Positions 1 through 12,100 of a DNA stretch of 60,000 bases are shown here, in pieces. The notes under the pieces are model-generated. The model did not search any database and had not been told where the DNA came from. It saw only the letters and a program-made list of their open reading frames with translations. The stretch comes from Takakia lepidozioides (lineage: Eukaryota; Streptophyta; Takakiopsida; Takakiales; Takakiaceae). Every line of letters begins with the position of its first letter. Position 1 is the stretch's first letter. The stretch covers positions 52,931,053 through 52,991,052 of the forward strand of contig CM060732.1 of NCBI GenBank assembly GCA_030704615.1, in the 5' to 3' direction. The translations under genes were made by a program, and so were the position numbers.

Positions 1-1018
1 ATGACACCGGCTCTGTGGTCCTTTTAGGGCCCTCTCACACAGGTTGGCAAAGCAATGCAAAAACATGTGGCTCAGGCTGTTTTGACATGCATGCTTTCCC
101 CTTCTTCTAGTCTGTAGCTTGACTGCAGGTGTTGTTTCACCACCTTTCGCAATCCATCACAGATTCAAGGCTTCTCAGACAAGTGCCACATGCACTTGCG
201 AGAACATCTATGAACCGAGTCCTCTGAAACTCCCCATTAGTTCAATTCAAATGGCCACTGGAAAGCTACTGCCTCAATCTCCTAAATTGCTAAACGATAT
301 ACAATCTTTTTAGAAAGGGATCCTACAGAGTACAGATTGGACATGCAGGTGGGCGGCTCAACATAGAAAAACTAGCTGGTTCCAAAGAGGGTGGTGCACA
401 AATCCAACTCGGTTGAAAGATGTTATTAAGACATGACTGCACGGATGCCCTCATGTGACACAATAAAAGAATGACCCCTACTTAATCCTACTGAACAACT
501 TCCTCTATACTTTTTCTAACCTTTGGACCCATTGGGCCAATGAATTTAAATAATTAAGACGTCCCGGGGGAGGGGGAGTGGGGTGGGGGAGGCTGAAGAA
601 CCCAGGCAATTATGGGGCTGCAATAGAGGCAGATGCATACTACAGCCATGCCTGGCACAGGCCCTGCTGGCTGAACCATTCAAGCCATCCCCACATGCAC
701 GATGCTTTCACAGCATCTTATTGCTTAGTTGCACTGCACAATGGCATCGGGCCCTCACTTGCCGGGTGAACGTTGCACAGCATCTCTTATACCCACATCT
801 GACCTCAGCCATGTTCTTGTTTTGTAACGTATGCCATGTATGGCAAAAACTGCCTATTTGATACAATTTCTCAATCTGAGAGAAGCTGCCTGCCACCTTT
901 GATACCCCAACAGGCAGTGTGACTGATGCTATTATGTGCACACCCTACAAGAGTGAGACATCAGACCTGAGAAAGGCGGCAGAATACCAAATATACACAC
1001 CCAGCGCAGTACAAGATA
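1..1018. other. Intergenic 3' flank of the TCP gene, no gene seen
   Basis: Only short overlapping open frames without family resemblance are present. A G-rich tract lies near 565-592. The right-hand part presumably holds the 3' UTR of the minus-strand TCP gene, but I cannot identify a polyadenylation site with confidence. Confidence 0.5.
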
Positions 1019-2725
1019 CTATTGGGAGCTGGTAGGGTCATCGCCACTATCGCCTTGTTGATGACCTGAGCCCATGGACTGATGATCAGGATTTAAGTTG
1101 CGGCTGTATGCATTCAGCGCTGCCAACATCCCTAAATGTCCCTCACCGCCCAGACCAAGCCCCGTGCCTGGTAGTTGTTGAGACCCTTGCTGCAGAAGCA
1201 TAGAGCCAAGGGGCATGTGGTGGGTCATATGACTGCCCTGTAGCTCAAGTCCCATTCCTCCCTGTAAATTGATCCGAGGCATCAAAGTGACCCCGCCCGG
1301 CACCACAGATGCCGTCATGGGCATCATGGGATTGCTAGACGTTGGCAGATTGCCTCCCCCGCCACCGCCAGTGCCTAGCTGAATGGACGTGCCCGCAGAA
1401 GCCATGCGGTACTGGCCTGCGGATGGAAATGTCCATATCTGCTGCTCTGATGGGCCGGCCATCACACCCGGAGTGGAGGAGCTGGCGCTTACAGGAAGCA
1501 TCCAAATGGTGCCGGGCATTGCCCCACTGCTGGACACACCTGCCACGGCCGGAGCCACAGCCCACATTGCAGGAAAGTTTGATGAACCGCCTCCTCCCTG
1601 CTGCATAGACTGCCTGGCAGTAGTGCGCACTGGCCTTACTGGTTCTGGGTCGTCCTTGAGTCGACTGAGAGGACCTCCTCGTGGCCTTTTCCGTAATCTG
1701 CTATCTGATGAGTCCATGCCTTCCCCCACATCCGAGGGTCCCCCTACCATCCCTTCGTGATGCTGCTGAAACCCTGCCATTATATCATGGCCCATGCCGG
1801 GATCTCCGTGGCCCATCCCCCCACCCACTCTGCGACTAGCCTCCATGGCTCTAGTTGCCTCCATTACCCGTTCCTCCGCGCTGGCACCCCAATCACTCCT
1901 ACTACGTACTTGCTCCTGCATACGTGCGCTCGCCATCTCGGCCTCCGAGGGCCCACCCATTCCTCCCAAGCCCATGCTGCTGTGCAGACCTGCTGCCCTT
2001 CCTGCAGCTGCGGCCGCCATGCCCGCTGAGCTACGTAGCGGCCCGCCTATCGATGTGGAGAGAGCCGGCACAGTGCCAGTGCCCGTAGCTTGGATGATGG
2101 CGGGCTCTGCTTGCTGCAGCAACCATTCAATAGTCTCCCCATCTGACTTGTGTCCCAGTTCACGAGTGAGCTGGAAAATGCGCGCAGCACATGATGCTGG
2201 CATGCGTATGCGGCGACCGCGGCCATCAACCTTAGTGTGCCGATCCTTGGTAGACGAACGCTTGGGTGGCTGCTTCTTCCCCGTAGTCCCCTCCCCCGAC
2301 CCGCCTGCCAGTGCCTCCTGCTGCCCACGAGGCATAGACATGCTGCCCATAGCACCTAATGCCCCACTAGATTGTCCCTCACTACCACCATACTCCTGTC
2401 CCATGCCCGCCATGGCCAGAGTTGCATCTACCTGCGAGGATCCTGCCCCGCCTATGCCCTGTCCACCCATTGCTGCCATAGCTTGGGCCAGCGCGCCTGC
2501 ATTCAAGTGCGACCCCTGCTGCTGCTGCTGTTGTTGTTGCTGTTGTTGTTGTTGTTGCTGTTGCTGTTCTAGCTGTGCGCGTGAGGACGGATAGACTAAG
2601 CCCCGTGCCTCTGCCTGATACTGCTGCACAAGTTGTGGAGTCAAACCTGTGTCGGAGCTTCCCCCTCCTTGACCAGAGTCTCTTTGTGAATCTGATTTGG
2701 AGTGGCCATGCCCGCCAGACTCCAT
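1019..2725 (-). CDS. Class I (PCF-type) TCP transcription factor, 568 aa
   Basis: Plant-specific DNA-binding transcription factor of the TCP family, acting in the nucleus. The basic helix-loop-helix-like TCP domain is at about residues 159-217. It has the class I signature: a short basic region ([17 protein letters not shown]), then [33 protein letters not shown] and ATGTGTVPA. Class I proteins typically bind GTGGGNCC-like sites and control growth and cell proliferation. Upstream of the domain is a run of 17 Gln (residues 54-70) encoded by mixed CAG/CAA. Most of the rest is Gly/Met/Ser-rich low complexity, and the long C-terminal part has no domain I recognise. I chose the ATG at 2723-2725. 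The frame stays open 13 codons further upstream, but only from a GTG, so that extension would need an upstream exon. At 568 aa it is longer than most flowering-plant class I TCPs. The coding region has no intron, which is usual for the family. A GA-rich stretch lies about 0.7 kb upstream. Confidence 0.93.
   Translation of the reverse strand: MESGGHGHSKSDSQRDSGQGGGSSDTGLTPQLVQQYQAEARGLVYPSSRAQLEQQQQQQQQQQQQQQQQQGSHLNAGALAQAMAAMGGQGIGGAGSSQVDATLAMAGMGQEYGGSEGQSSGALGAMGSMSMPRGQQEALAGGSGEGTTGKKQPPKRSSTKDRHTKVDGRGRRIRMPASCAARIFQLTRELGHKSDGETIEWLLQQAEPAIIQATGTGTVPALSTSIGGPLRSSAGMAAAAAGRAAGLHSSMGLGGMGGPSEAEMASARMQEQVRSRSDWGASAEERVMEATRAMEASRRVGGGMGHGDPGMGHDIMAGFQQHHEGMVGGPSDVGEGMDSSDSRLRKRPRGGPLSRLKDDPEPVRPVRTTARQSMQQGGGGSSNFPAMWAVAPAVAGVSSSGAMPGTIWMLPVSASSSTPGVMAGPSEQQIWTFPSAGQYRMASAGTSIQLGTGGGGGGNLPTSSNPMMPMTASVVPGGVTLMPRINLQGGMGLELQGSHMTHHMPLGSMLLQQGSQQLPGTGLGLGGEGHLGMLAALNAYSRNLNPDHQSMGSGHQQGDSGDDPTSSQ
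2512..2569 (-). repeat. CAG/CAA trinucleotide run encoding poly-Gln in the TCP gene
   Basis: Seventeen consecutive Gln codons mix CAG and CAA in an irregular order. The interruptions make it less prone to slippage than a pure CAG run. On the plus strand it creates long Cys or Leu runs in other frames, which are not genes. Confidence 0.9.
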
Positions 2726-2829
2726 GTAACTACTACTAGTCCCCTCTAAGCGAAGCCTGCACACGGCTTTGGAAGCGTGGCTGCCAGCCTTCTTCTAAAC
2801 CAACCCAACATTCAGATGAGATTGCGTAC

Positions 2830-3960
2830 CTGATCGTCACTTCTAGGTGAAAGCTAAGGCACGCCCCGCAGCAAGCTCATGCGGCAATGGTAGGCACACC
2901 TCCACCGTGCGCCTCACACCCCCTCAGCTATGGCGTCCCCCATGCAGCTCCTGCTTTCCCATCGATCCCCTACCCCCCTACCCCGTCCCCCCTGCTCTAT
3001 GTAACCATCTTCCTCGCGCCATCCTACCTCCCCTAGGGCAGCACCCCTGCCCAGTCCTCACTCTACCATCACGCTCATCCCACCCCACGCACCACTCCTC
3101 ACTCCACCATTCCTCCTCCAACTCCCCCGCATCACTACCAAAATCTCTTCCCCCTCCTCCTCACTCCCCTCCTGCCAAACGGGATGCAGGCCCCGCAGGC
3201 CCACAAATTCAAAAAGGAGTATGCACCACACTGAAAAAGCCCACCCCTCCCTGCTCTATCAGCACTCAACGGCATCTACTGAGCCCCTCCCGTATAAGAG
3301 AGCCCCTCCCCAACCCGCCAAGAAAGGATGCCGACATGGTCGGGCCCACCCTTGCGCTATCTCGCGCTGTCTCCCCTGACGCTGCCTCGGGACGCACTCA
3401 CTCCACTACATACTCTGCTCTCTCTGCGAACACCTCCTCTCCCTCCCGCCAGCAACCCCTCCCTCCCTCCCTCTCCCGGGACTCTCCCTCCCTCCCTCTC
3501 TCCTCTCTCTCCCTCTCCCTCTCCCTCTCCCTCTCTATCTCCCATCACTCCCGGCCCCTCTCCCCATCTTCTCTCACACTGTCGCCCGCCCTGCGCCCCG
3601 CAGGTGGGCCCGCGCAGCTCGCTGCCTGCCTGCCTCCATCGTCGTCTCTCTCCCTCCGCAATCAGTCACTGACCCGCGCCCCGCCCAACCGGGCCCGCAT
3701 CCGGGCCCCGCACGCGCGCAGCCAATTTCTCGTCCCCCCCCTCGCTCACCCTTCACGACTTACCCCGCGCGAGTCACCAGTCACCAGTCACCGGGCCGGG
3801 CGTGGCAGCCCGGCCCGGCCGGGCGCCCGGCCCGATGCACGCCCCACTGCACGTGCGCGCATGTGGCCCTGCGGCCTCTCCGCTGCCCCTCCTTTCGCTG
3901 CCCCACTGCCACCTGGCTAACCCCACTCACTAACCGCCTCACTAACGGGTCGCATTAGTG
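2830..3960 (-). promoter_or_regulatory. TCP upstream region with GA-rich (sense strand) tract
   Basis: This GC-rich stretch lies upstream of the TCP start. Between about 3420 and 3545 the plus strand is almost pure pyrimidine (CCCTCTCCCTCTCC units), so the gene-sense strand is GAGA/GGGAGA-rich. In plants such tracts are typical of promoters and 5' leaders and can bind BPC-type GAGA factors. The long plus-strand open frame here (about 357 codons) is Pro/Ser low complexity and is not a credible gene. Confidence 0.5.
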
Positions 3961-4548
3961 AGTTTCTTAACCTCCTCCCACTTTCTGTGGAGTGCGAAAT
4001 TAACTGGCTTTTAACCTCACACTTATTACGTCCCATTTATTAGTATTATTATAAATATCCTTCTCGTCCTTTCCTTTTTTGGGAGTTGCAAATTGGGGTT
4101 GTTTTTTGCCCCTGTATTATTACATTATTACCTCCCTCCCAGCTACTCCGCGCCTATTTTGGGCTTTCCATTTTGGAGTTTGGGGCTACAATCCCCATTT
4201 TTCTTTTTTGCTAATATTCCCTACCTACTGTGGCTCGTTGTGAGGGTTGATTAATTCACCGAGGAAATTGACTTTTTGTGAGTGAGGGCGTGTTCCGGTG
4301 TCGTTCCAGAGGCTTCCGTCGACTTTTGGTCGCGTGAAAACGGAGAGACAAGAGCACGAGGCGGGCAGCGCAAGGCGCCAAGGCGCGCTGCATACTTTAC
4401 ACCGCACCCGCCTCGGCCCGCGTGCCCTTTTGACTTGCTGGCCCAGCCCCGCAGCGTTGGGCTGCGTGCCCTCCATTTTACCGGCCTGCACCGCCTTGCC
4501 CGCTCTTATATCCGGAATGCCTCAATGGCCGCCCGAGATTGTTCCGAT

Positions 4549-5290
4549 ACATAGGTGTTCTGCCTTCGCGGAATGTTATGACTCCCAGTAGAATTGTATA
4601 CTATGTGTTCGAACTTGGTGGAATGTCATGGCTCGTGGAATCGGTCGTCGTTGTGCATTGTAACTCGACGGAAGGTCAAATGATAAGTAGAACCGGTCAT
4701 TGAGTGATAGTTCGTATTATGTGTTATGCGTTAGCTTGGTGGAATGTTATGACTCGGCCTTGTCGTGGTTATTTTCTTTACGACCTTCTGTTGATTCCGT
4801 CGCATCCCACCTTTGGAGGAGACATAATTATTATTATTATTATTATAAATCCGTCATCAAATGATAGTTCGTATTTGATGTGTTCTAGCCTGCTGGAATG
4901 TTGTGACTCGTAGAATCCGTCCTTGTCATGGTTATTTTTTCCACAACCCTCTTCATGGAAATTCAAGGGCTTACATCCCACCTTTGGGGGGGGGGGGGGG
5001 GGGTGAGAAAAAAAAAAAACTGCATTGAATGATAGTTCGTACTTGATGTGCTCTAGCTTGGTGGCATGTTATGAAGCATAGAATCCGCCCTTGTCATGGT
5101 TATACTTAGTTTCCACGACCTTCTCTTCATACAATTCAGGGGCTTCCATCCCCTTATGGAAAGAGAAGAAAACTAGAACCCGTCGTCGAATGATAGTAGA
5201 ACTGGTCGTTGTATGATAGCTCCGTATTTTATGTGGAGTTCTAACTTGACGGAACTTATCACGTTAGGACACAGACAAGGGTATAACTAT
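4549..5290. repeat. Degenerate tandem repeat, units of about 157-184 bp
   Basis: The motif TGATAGTTCGTA recurs at 4705, 4862, 5030 and (degenerate) 5214. Each copy is followed by a related stretch: TGTTCTAGCTTGGTGGAATG, TATGACTCGTAGAATC, CCTTGTCATGGTTAT and ACGACCTTCT. Spacings are 157, 168 and 184 bp. The array contains an (ATT)n microsatellite near 4826-4847 and a homopolymer G tract. No coding potential is seen. It looks like an old minisatellite or decayed repeat. Confidence 0.7.
4986..5019. repeat. Homopolymer G(18) followed by A(12)
   Basis: Eighteen consecutive G residues (4986-5003) are followed, after TGAG, by twelve A residues (5008-5019). It sits inside the degenerate tandem repeat. 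Length is likely variable and error-prone in assembly. Confidence 0.85.
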
Positions 5291-5881
5291 AAAGAAAAAT
5301 AAAAAACTGCGGTCCATCGTGGACATGTTGCAGTCAGACTGTGTCACCGATGGGCATTTTTACTCGAGATGCTAAAAATACGAAGACAAGTGAAATATAA
5401 TGATACTATTCGCGGGACAGGAGGAGAGTCAGGTTCCGCTATTACATAATTGACGGTATGATTAGGAGAGGTAACTGGCTTTTCAGTGTTTTGATTGGCA
5501 TCCTTGCAGGCCTCACCACTATTCCATCTGCGGCTCTTCATGTATTTATATTATTTTCGTCTCATTTTCTGGTTGAGAGTGCCGTCCAGTCCACCCAAAA
5601 GACCAAAAAGACTCCAGTCTTTTACAAATTGCATACTCCGAGCCATGCACTTGCGAAGTGCAATTGGCACCATAATCCCAGCGGCATGAACGGCGCAAAC
5701 CATTAATCCTTAAATCACATCCTGGCTCTATGGTTACCAGTGAATGAGAATGTGCCAGCCGGAACCAGGCATGTGTCGACTATGAGAAGGTGCTAGCCAG
5801 AAATGAGCACCTCCAGGCTAGTTCTTTAGTCGACACATGCACATCGCCCTCAATCGCAGTAAGTACCACTGTGCGCCATAT

Positions 5882-6012
5882 CCCCAAACATGACAAAAAA
5901 CTTGCGCGCAACAACAATTACCAAAAACTAAAGATCCACTTAACGATCGTCTCTCCAAACATGACAAAAAACTTGCACGCAACAATGATTACCAAAATCT
6001 AACAATCCACTT
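5882..6012. repeat. Direct tandem duplication, 71-bp period, two copies
   Basis: The segment CAAACATGACAAAAAACTTG, with about 40 bp following it, occurs at 5885 and again at 5956. The copies differ at several positions, so the duplication is not recent. It is non-coding. Confidence 0.75.
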
Positions 6013-6364
6013 CATGTCCGATTACTACTAACCAAGTAAGCGACCATTCTTCCCCCGGGGCCCATCCGGCCATCCCAATGCACCCAAAAAATCTGTAATG
6101 GGTCCCCAGAACGGCTTGTCACAATATTGACGGTAAGCTTAGACGTATGTTGTCATAACTTGAGGGTCCATGTCACAATTCCGATAGGGCCCCCCACTCA
6201 ATCCATTGCCGGGTAAGGAAAAGGAGTCTGTTTGTTGCTGTCTCCACCAGTGGGCTAAACTAGTCATATTATTCAACACATGTGCTTCACACTTTTGCTG
6301 TTTTAGACTTCAGATTTTAGATTTTAGATAACGTGACCCCACTCTTCCAAGTGTTCAAGGCCCT

Positions 6365-6705
6365 TCAATTCTCCGGGCCCACCCCCCCAAACCAAGGGCT
6401 GTGGTTTTGCTAAGATGCATTTTTATGTAGACCCTAAGCTTGGTTGGGTGTGAGTGTTAATGGGCCGGCCCTACGATTCCCCGGGCCCACCCCGGGATGC
6501 CCAACAATGATTTTGAATGCCAAAGTTGATGGGATTGATGGGTCCGCACTGTTCAGTTGCCCATAATGACGTCCCAACCCTTGGATTCTTTGGGCCCACC
6601 CGGCCCCACCCTCATCTTGATGGACCCTCCCACGGTTTCCTGTCACACCCAAATGCCTCCGTCTACGGCCCGACCCTGTGATTCTCTGGGCCCACCTCAC
6701 CAACA
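6365..6705. repeat. Dispersed or tandem GGGCCCACC repeat cluster
   Basis: Variants of GATTCTCTGGGCCCACC recur about every 100 bp (near 6375, 6476, 6585 and 6682), separated by diverged spacers. An inverted copy lies near 8174-8206. No coding potential. The GGGCCCAC core resembles TCP-binding (site II-like) elements, but that is only a sequence resemblance. Confidence 0.5.
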
Positions 6706-6950
6706 TTGTAAACTGGTGCCTGGAGAAATATATACCACGATATAGGCCAAGTAATGAGGGTTTATTATTTAATTTTTTATTTTAAAAATTATATATATTA
6801 CGATATTTAATTCAAGAATTAAAAAAGGGTTACTTTTTCTCTTTAATTTTTATTTTATTTATTTAATTTTCAATACTCGCAAGGTTGCATATATAGTACA
6901 AATCGGTAGACAGATATGGGGCTGTAATAAAACAAAAGTTTTGCACATCA

Positions 6951-7190
6951 GCTGGTAGCTCAGCTGGTAAGTGCACGTGTGTCGCCCGGGTGGTTCGGGG
7001 TTCAAACCCGCTGCCCTGCCCCGTGTGCGTGGATTGTTCGTGACCGGTTGGTCTGGTGGTGACGTTTCCCACCCGTGTGCCTAACGGCTTATCTGAAAGG
7101 GGGTTAATTTGTCCCCCTCCTCAAGGGCCTGAATTGTGAGCAGTGGCTCCAAGGTTTCATTTTTGAGTAAACAAATAAAAAATAAGAATA
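6951..7190 (+). mobile_element. tRNA-derived SINE (polymerase III head with A and B boxes)
   Basis: The head carries TAGCTCAGCTGG at 6956-6967, an A-box match, and GGTTCAAACCC at 6999-7009, a B-box match. They are 31 bp apart, the spacing of tRNA genes and plant SINEs. The flanks do not form an acceptor stem, so it is not a functional tRNA. The body runs to about 7165 and passes into an A/T-rich tail (AAACAAATAAAAAATAAG). I could not fix target-site duplications. It lies in AT-rich intergenic DNA. Confidence 0.65.
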
Positions 7191-9122
7191 AATTTTTTTA
7201 AACATGGAATATTTTTTATTTCACATTTACTGCAAGCTTTCGTGTCATTTATTTGCAAGCTCTATTTTATTTTTATATAGGCTAATAATAAGTATTAAAC
7301 ATGGGTTGGTTTTCAATTCTCAATTTTTACAGAGATTATACCTATATATTTTTATTGTAAATTAACACAAAATTTTAGTTTCTCAATTTTTGCAAGATTT
7401 TAAATTCTTAATATTCCTAAAACATATATATGTATATATAAATATCTGATGATATAGGCTTTTTAGAAAGGAAAAAGTTGAGAACATGGGTCGGGTTTTT
7501 CATCAATGTTTGCAAGCTTTCATTTTCCACAATGAATGCAGCCCCCGACCATTTAAGAAGGACAGCTGAAGTCAAGCAACTTTGTATGGGAATTACAGTT
7601 ATAGTTATTGACCTTATTTACGGAGCTGCATTATGTCACAAATACAACTTAATTCAATTTTACGTTCAAAAGACACGGATTTGAAATTTGAAATTAAAAT
7701 TAAAATTAATTTCCGAAGCTCAAAAACAGGAAGAAATTCCCGTCACTTTTGCCCCCAATAACTATCTCATCATATGTGAGATATGCTTTGATGATATATT
7801 TCCAAAAGGACCATTATGCCTTCCTCCGAAGCAGGTACTATATCCACTCCTCCGTTGACCCCTCAACCAAATACCTCCTCCCAGGTTTGAGCCCACAACC
7901 GCTTCGTGCAAAGCCATAATTGGGGGCACGTACGCTCTAGATCTCGTGCGGCAGCCTAGATCGCGGGCTTACCACCAACCGACCCCTCATTCATCCAATC
8001 AACGTAAACAAACCGTTCATCATCCGTTCGCATTCATCCATGTGTCTGTCTCGTTTGGATGAATGAACAATGGCAGCGGCCGGCGGGAGACACGAGATGT
8101 TCCGTCCGACCGTCCGGACGTAGTTCGGCCGATCCGATAAATCCGTAGGCCTTTTGCAGGTAATGCGGACGGTGGGGTGGGCCCGGAGAATCGTAGGGTT
8201 GCAGCCAGAACGGCACAACCGACAAGCGATACGTATGGAATACGTGAGGAGGGTATACGGAGCCTGCTTTACTTGATGTTTTCCACACACGCAAGTTTGG
8301 TTGCTTCTAAAGTGCGTCGCGATGATCCCCGGATCGATCCACCCCCTGCCTTCAGATCTCCAACTGTGAAATCTGTCTCATTGCACTGTTCCGTTCTTGC
8401 AGACCGGATCATTCAAGACCAAGTTCTAGATGCATTCCGTAATGTAGTTATGTATACAAAAGCAGGATTTGAAAGAACTTAGCTCACAGGGATGAGAAGA
8501 CAAAGAAGCACCAGCTAAGTGAAAATTCGGAAATACTTTGTACATGGAAAACTGACGATATGTGGGCGCAGACAAATTACAAAAACTGGAAACCCAGTCA
8601 TATCTGCGAGGAGAACATAAGTATTTACAATCCGGAAGTCTCCGTAGCCTTGCTTCGATGCGAACTCTGATCTCAGCATCGCTAGTGAATTCGTCAAGGA
8701 ATCAGCTTAACAAGAAGCCCAGTGCATCCGTGAAATCCGCATCTTTGTCGGCAGTCCCGAAAGAGGGTGGGGCTAATGGTGCGGAACAAGATGTGTGTCG
8801 AAGTAGCTAGGGAACTGTAGGAAATATCTGGAAATAGAACTACCCTACCACACATTTGAGAACGAGTCATTTGTAGGACCCCACTTCTCATTCAGCCTTC
8901 CTTGAATGGCAATTGACGTCACCTAGCAACGCTGCATGCAATACGAAAAAGAGGAGAGTTCTTCTGAGTCGAATCTGGTATGAGCACATCCAATCTAGAA
9001 TGCCTGAGATCAGGGAGGGTGGTTTGAAACTGTTGTCTGTGTGCCATTGGGCATATGGAATATCAAAAACCAAAGAGGTTTTTGACTGTTGCAAAAGCGA
9101 CTGTGAGTTCTAATGATAAGGG
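7191..9122. other. Intergenic, no gene seen; right end probably LRR-kinase 3' UTR
   Basis: AT-rich to about 7800, then mixed composition. An inverted copy of the GGGCCCACC/CTACGATTC repeat lies near 8174-8206. Open frames are short and unrecognisable. The last few hundred bases downstream of the receptor-kinase stop are probably its 3' UTR. Confidence 0.45.
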
Positions 9123-12100
9123 TCATTGAGATCCCCGGCTGTCAACAAGAGGCTTGATGAGCTCCAGAATCTGAACAACTTCAGCCATGGATGGACGGTT
9201 AGAAGGTACATGGGATGTGCAAATGAGGCCTAACTTGATCACAGGCAACACTTCATCCTCAGGATAGGTGTGCAATGCTGAGTCAACACATGACAGGGGC
9301 CGCCCTTCCTCCAACAGTGCACGAACATGGTCACACAAAATAACCACATCATCTTCCATATACTCCACTGGCCGCCGGCCCGTAACCATCTCCAGGAGGA
9401 GCACACCAAAGCCGTAGATGTCACACTTCTCCGTAATTCTTAGACTTTGACAGGCAAACTCTGGTGCCATGTATCCTAATGCACTCTGAAACTTGCTGCT
9501 CATGACATAGGTGTCAAGCACAGGCAGCAGTTTTGCCAAGCCATAATCTGATATACGTGCCTCATTGTCCTCATTAAGTAGCACATTGCTGGACTTCAGG
9601 TCATAATGTATCACCTGAGGTCGGCAGCCATGATGCAGATGTGCAAGCCCCAGTGCAGTGCCCAGTGCAATCTTAAATCGATCTGACCATGCCAAGGGTG
9701 ACTCGCCCTCTTTCTTCTCATGCAATCGCCTGTATAGGTTCCCATTGGGCACAAAATCATAAACAAGAAGCTGCAACTGGGACGTCCAGTAGTAGCCTTG
9801 CAATGTAACTAGGTGACGGTGCTTTATCTTTCCAAGGTACCCAACCTCCCTCTCAAAGTCATCCTGCGCTTGTACAAGGCTAGCTGCCACCAGCTTCTTC
9901 ACCGCCACAATGCCACCATCAGGTAGCACAGCTTTGTACACTGTGCCAAAGCCTCCACGCCCAATCTCATCCTGCTTGTTTAATAGTGCTTGTGCACTAC
10001 CAGCCATCCAATCATGTCCTGATCCCTTGCGGCCCCGCCGAAACATCACCAGCTTGCCAAGCGACAAATGCTCGGTGCTGGGTGACTGTGGTACACTCTC
10101 CATCATCCCCAGCACACTCTGCTGTGGCCGAGTCTGTGCACGTATATTCAACAGGGTCACTACTATCACTCCTACTGCGATCACCACTGCTGCTGAGATT
10201 GCAATAATAGCTGAGACACTCAAGACAATTCTGTTGTGTTTCCCCCGGATCTTTGGAGACAGTGGCGAAGGGCCCTCAGTGGCATTCGGATTGAGCACAA
10301 TAGGCGGTTGGCCAGCTGGGCATGCCACATTGATTGCCGATCCACAGAGCCCAGTGTTGCCTGTGAACTCAGTTGTATTGGCGTTGTGAAATATGGGGAT
10401 TGGACCACTTAGCTGATTGTTTGACATGTTAACCAGCACCAAACTCTGCATTGCACCAAAACCAGGTGGAATCTGCCCATCCAGATGATTGGAAGATAAA
10501 TCTAGAAACTCAAGACTGTTGAGAGTGCAAAGCTCTGGTGGAATACTGCCGCCCAAGTTGTTCATAGCCAGATTGCTGCCACAAAAAGTAGTCAAAGTTA
10601 GTCCAAATTACAAATGTCAAGATTACGTTCAGCAGAGCAGCAGGATTTGACTAGACTTGACTAGATACTTCTACTATATTGTACACCACTGACAGTAGCT
10701 TTGATAGTCAGAGTTGGTCCGCGTTACCACTTGTCGAGAGAACACACAGGGGAGTGAGTAACTATTGACTAAATTTTTCTAGAGTATAGAAGCAGGAGCC
10801 TCATATGAACTGGAATACCCATCTATGCCCAAGTCTTTCCATTATAAGTTGGTGGATGGAGGAGGATGGGACAAACATTTTCCGCATCATCTCGCTGCCG
10901 ATTAGACCATGACAATTCTGGTATTCAACATCCCGAGTGACGTGAGGGACGATTTCTTGCATGTTGCAGCTCTGAGGCCATGGACATTATGTGGATTCAA
11001 CAGGAAAGGGAGGGACATAGGGGGTGGCAAAGAGGGGAGGAGAATGGGAACGAACCACTTCCCTCCACTCACTCCAGCAATGGGACCAGCTTCCTAAACT
11101 CACCTTACGATCCCACAAGAGCTTTTAATTTTATGCAAAAAGATAAGCCGACTCACCTGAAGCGGGTGTCAGCTCTGAAAAATGTTTTGGACCTACATAA
11201 ACCGAGCGAAAAAAAAACCTGGGGTACTGGCAGTGCTTGTTAAGAGGCAATCTTCTCTCATGGATACCAGCTGGATTACAGGAAAAATTTGATGATATCC
11301 CCACCATCAATCCAGAGGACAGGCAGATGGTTTACTTGTCTCAGCTGGATCAAAGATTTTGAGAAGACAAATAAGACAGAAACATCTAAAAGGATATGTA
11401 TTCACCAGGGCCCAGAGGGATCTTATTTAGAGTAATTTGACTGATATCCCCACCATCTCCAGAGGACAGGCAGATGGTTTACTTGTCTCAGCTGGATCAA
11501 AGATTTTGAGAAGACAACTAAGACAGAAACATCTAAAAGGATATGTATTCACCAGGGCCCAGAGGGATCTTATTTAGAGTAGAGTGTGATTAATAAGGGA
11601 TTTGGGCACATACCATTAGGAAAACTGCTTCTTCCTGTTAAAAGGTGGATATTATCTCTGGTTACTGCCAGTGATACTAAGGCATTTCGTTGCCAGCTTC
11701 TTTCCCTAGCGACTTGGAATCCCCTAAGTAACCCAGTCAGTTAAAGCAATGCCCTTCTCTGCAGCTGGGTGACGGGGCACAACTAAACCCCCAACAACAC
11801 CTACAGACCCTTACCCACTCGACAATCTGTTGAAAGCAGTGCTTCTCAGTGTTCAATCTGCCTCAAGGCAAGAATGGCACAGAAGGACACAGTACTTGGC
11901 TGGAGAGACATCACCATGAATGCTGGCAGTGCAGGCAAGTTTGGTAAGGATCACAGGAACATGAGGATAGCCTGCCTAGCAATGATAATATATGTTGAAC
12001 ACATTCAGCGTCAGTAAAACATGTGCATCACAATCTATGTTGATCTGCCGAGTTGAAAACAGGGACCAGCTAACTTCCTTATCCCCTTCTACAGGTCTTC

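Noticed and set aside
1794-2594. 266-codon plus-strand frame antisense to the TCP gene
   Set aside because: It is a shadow of the TCP coding strand. Its Cys run is the complement of the poly-Gln codons.
2847-3920. 357-codon plus-strand open frame upstream of the TCP gene
   Set aside because: Pro/Ser/Leu low complexity that follows CT-rich DNA. No domain resemblance, and it lies in the probable promoter of the minus-strand gene.
6951-7022. Functional tRNA gene
   Set aside because: A and B boxes are present, but the ends do not pair as an acceptor stem and the sequence continues into a SINE body.
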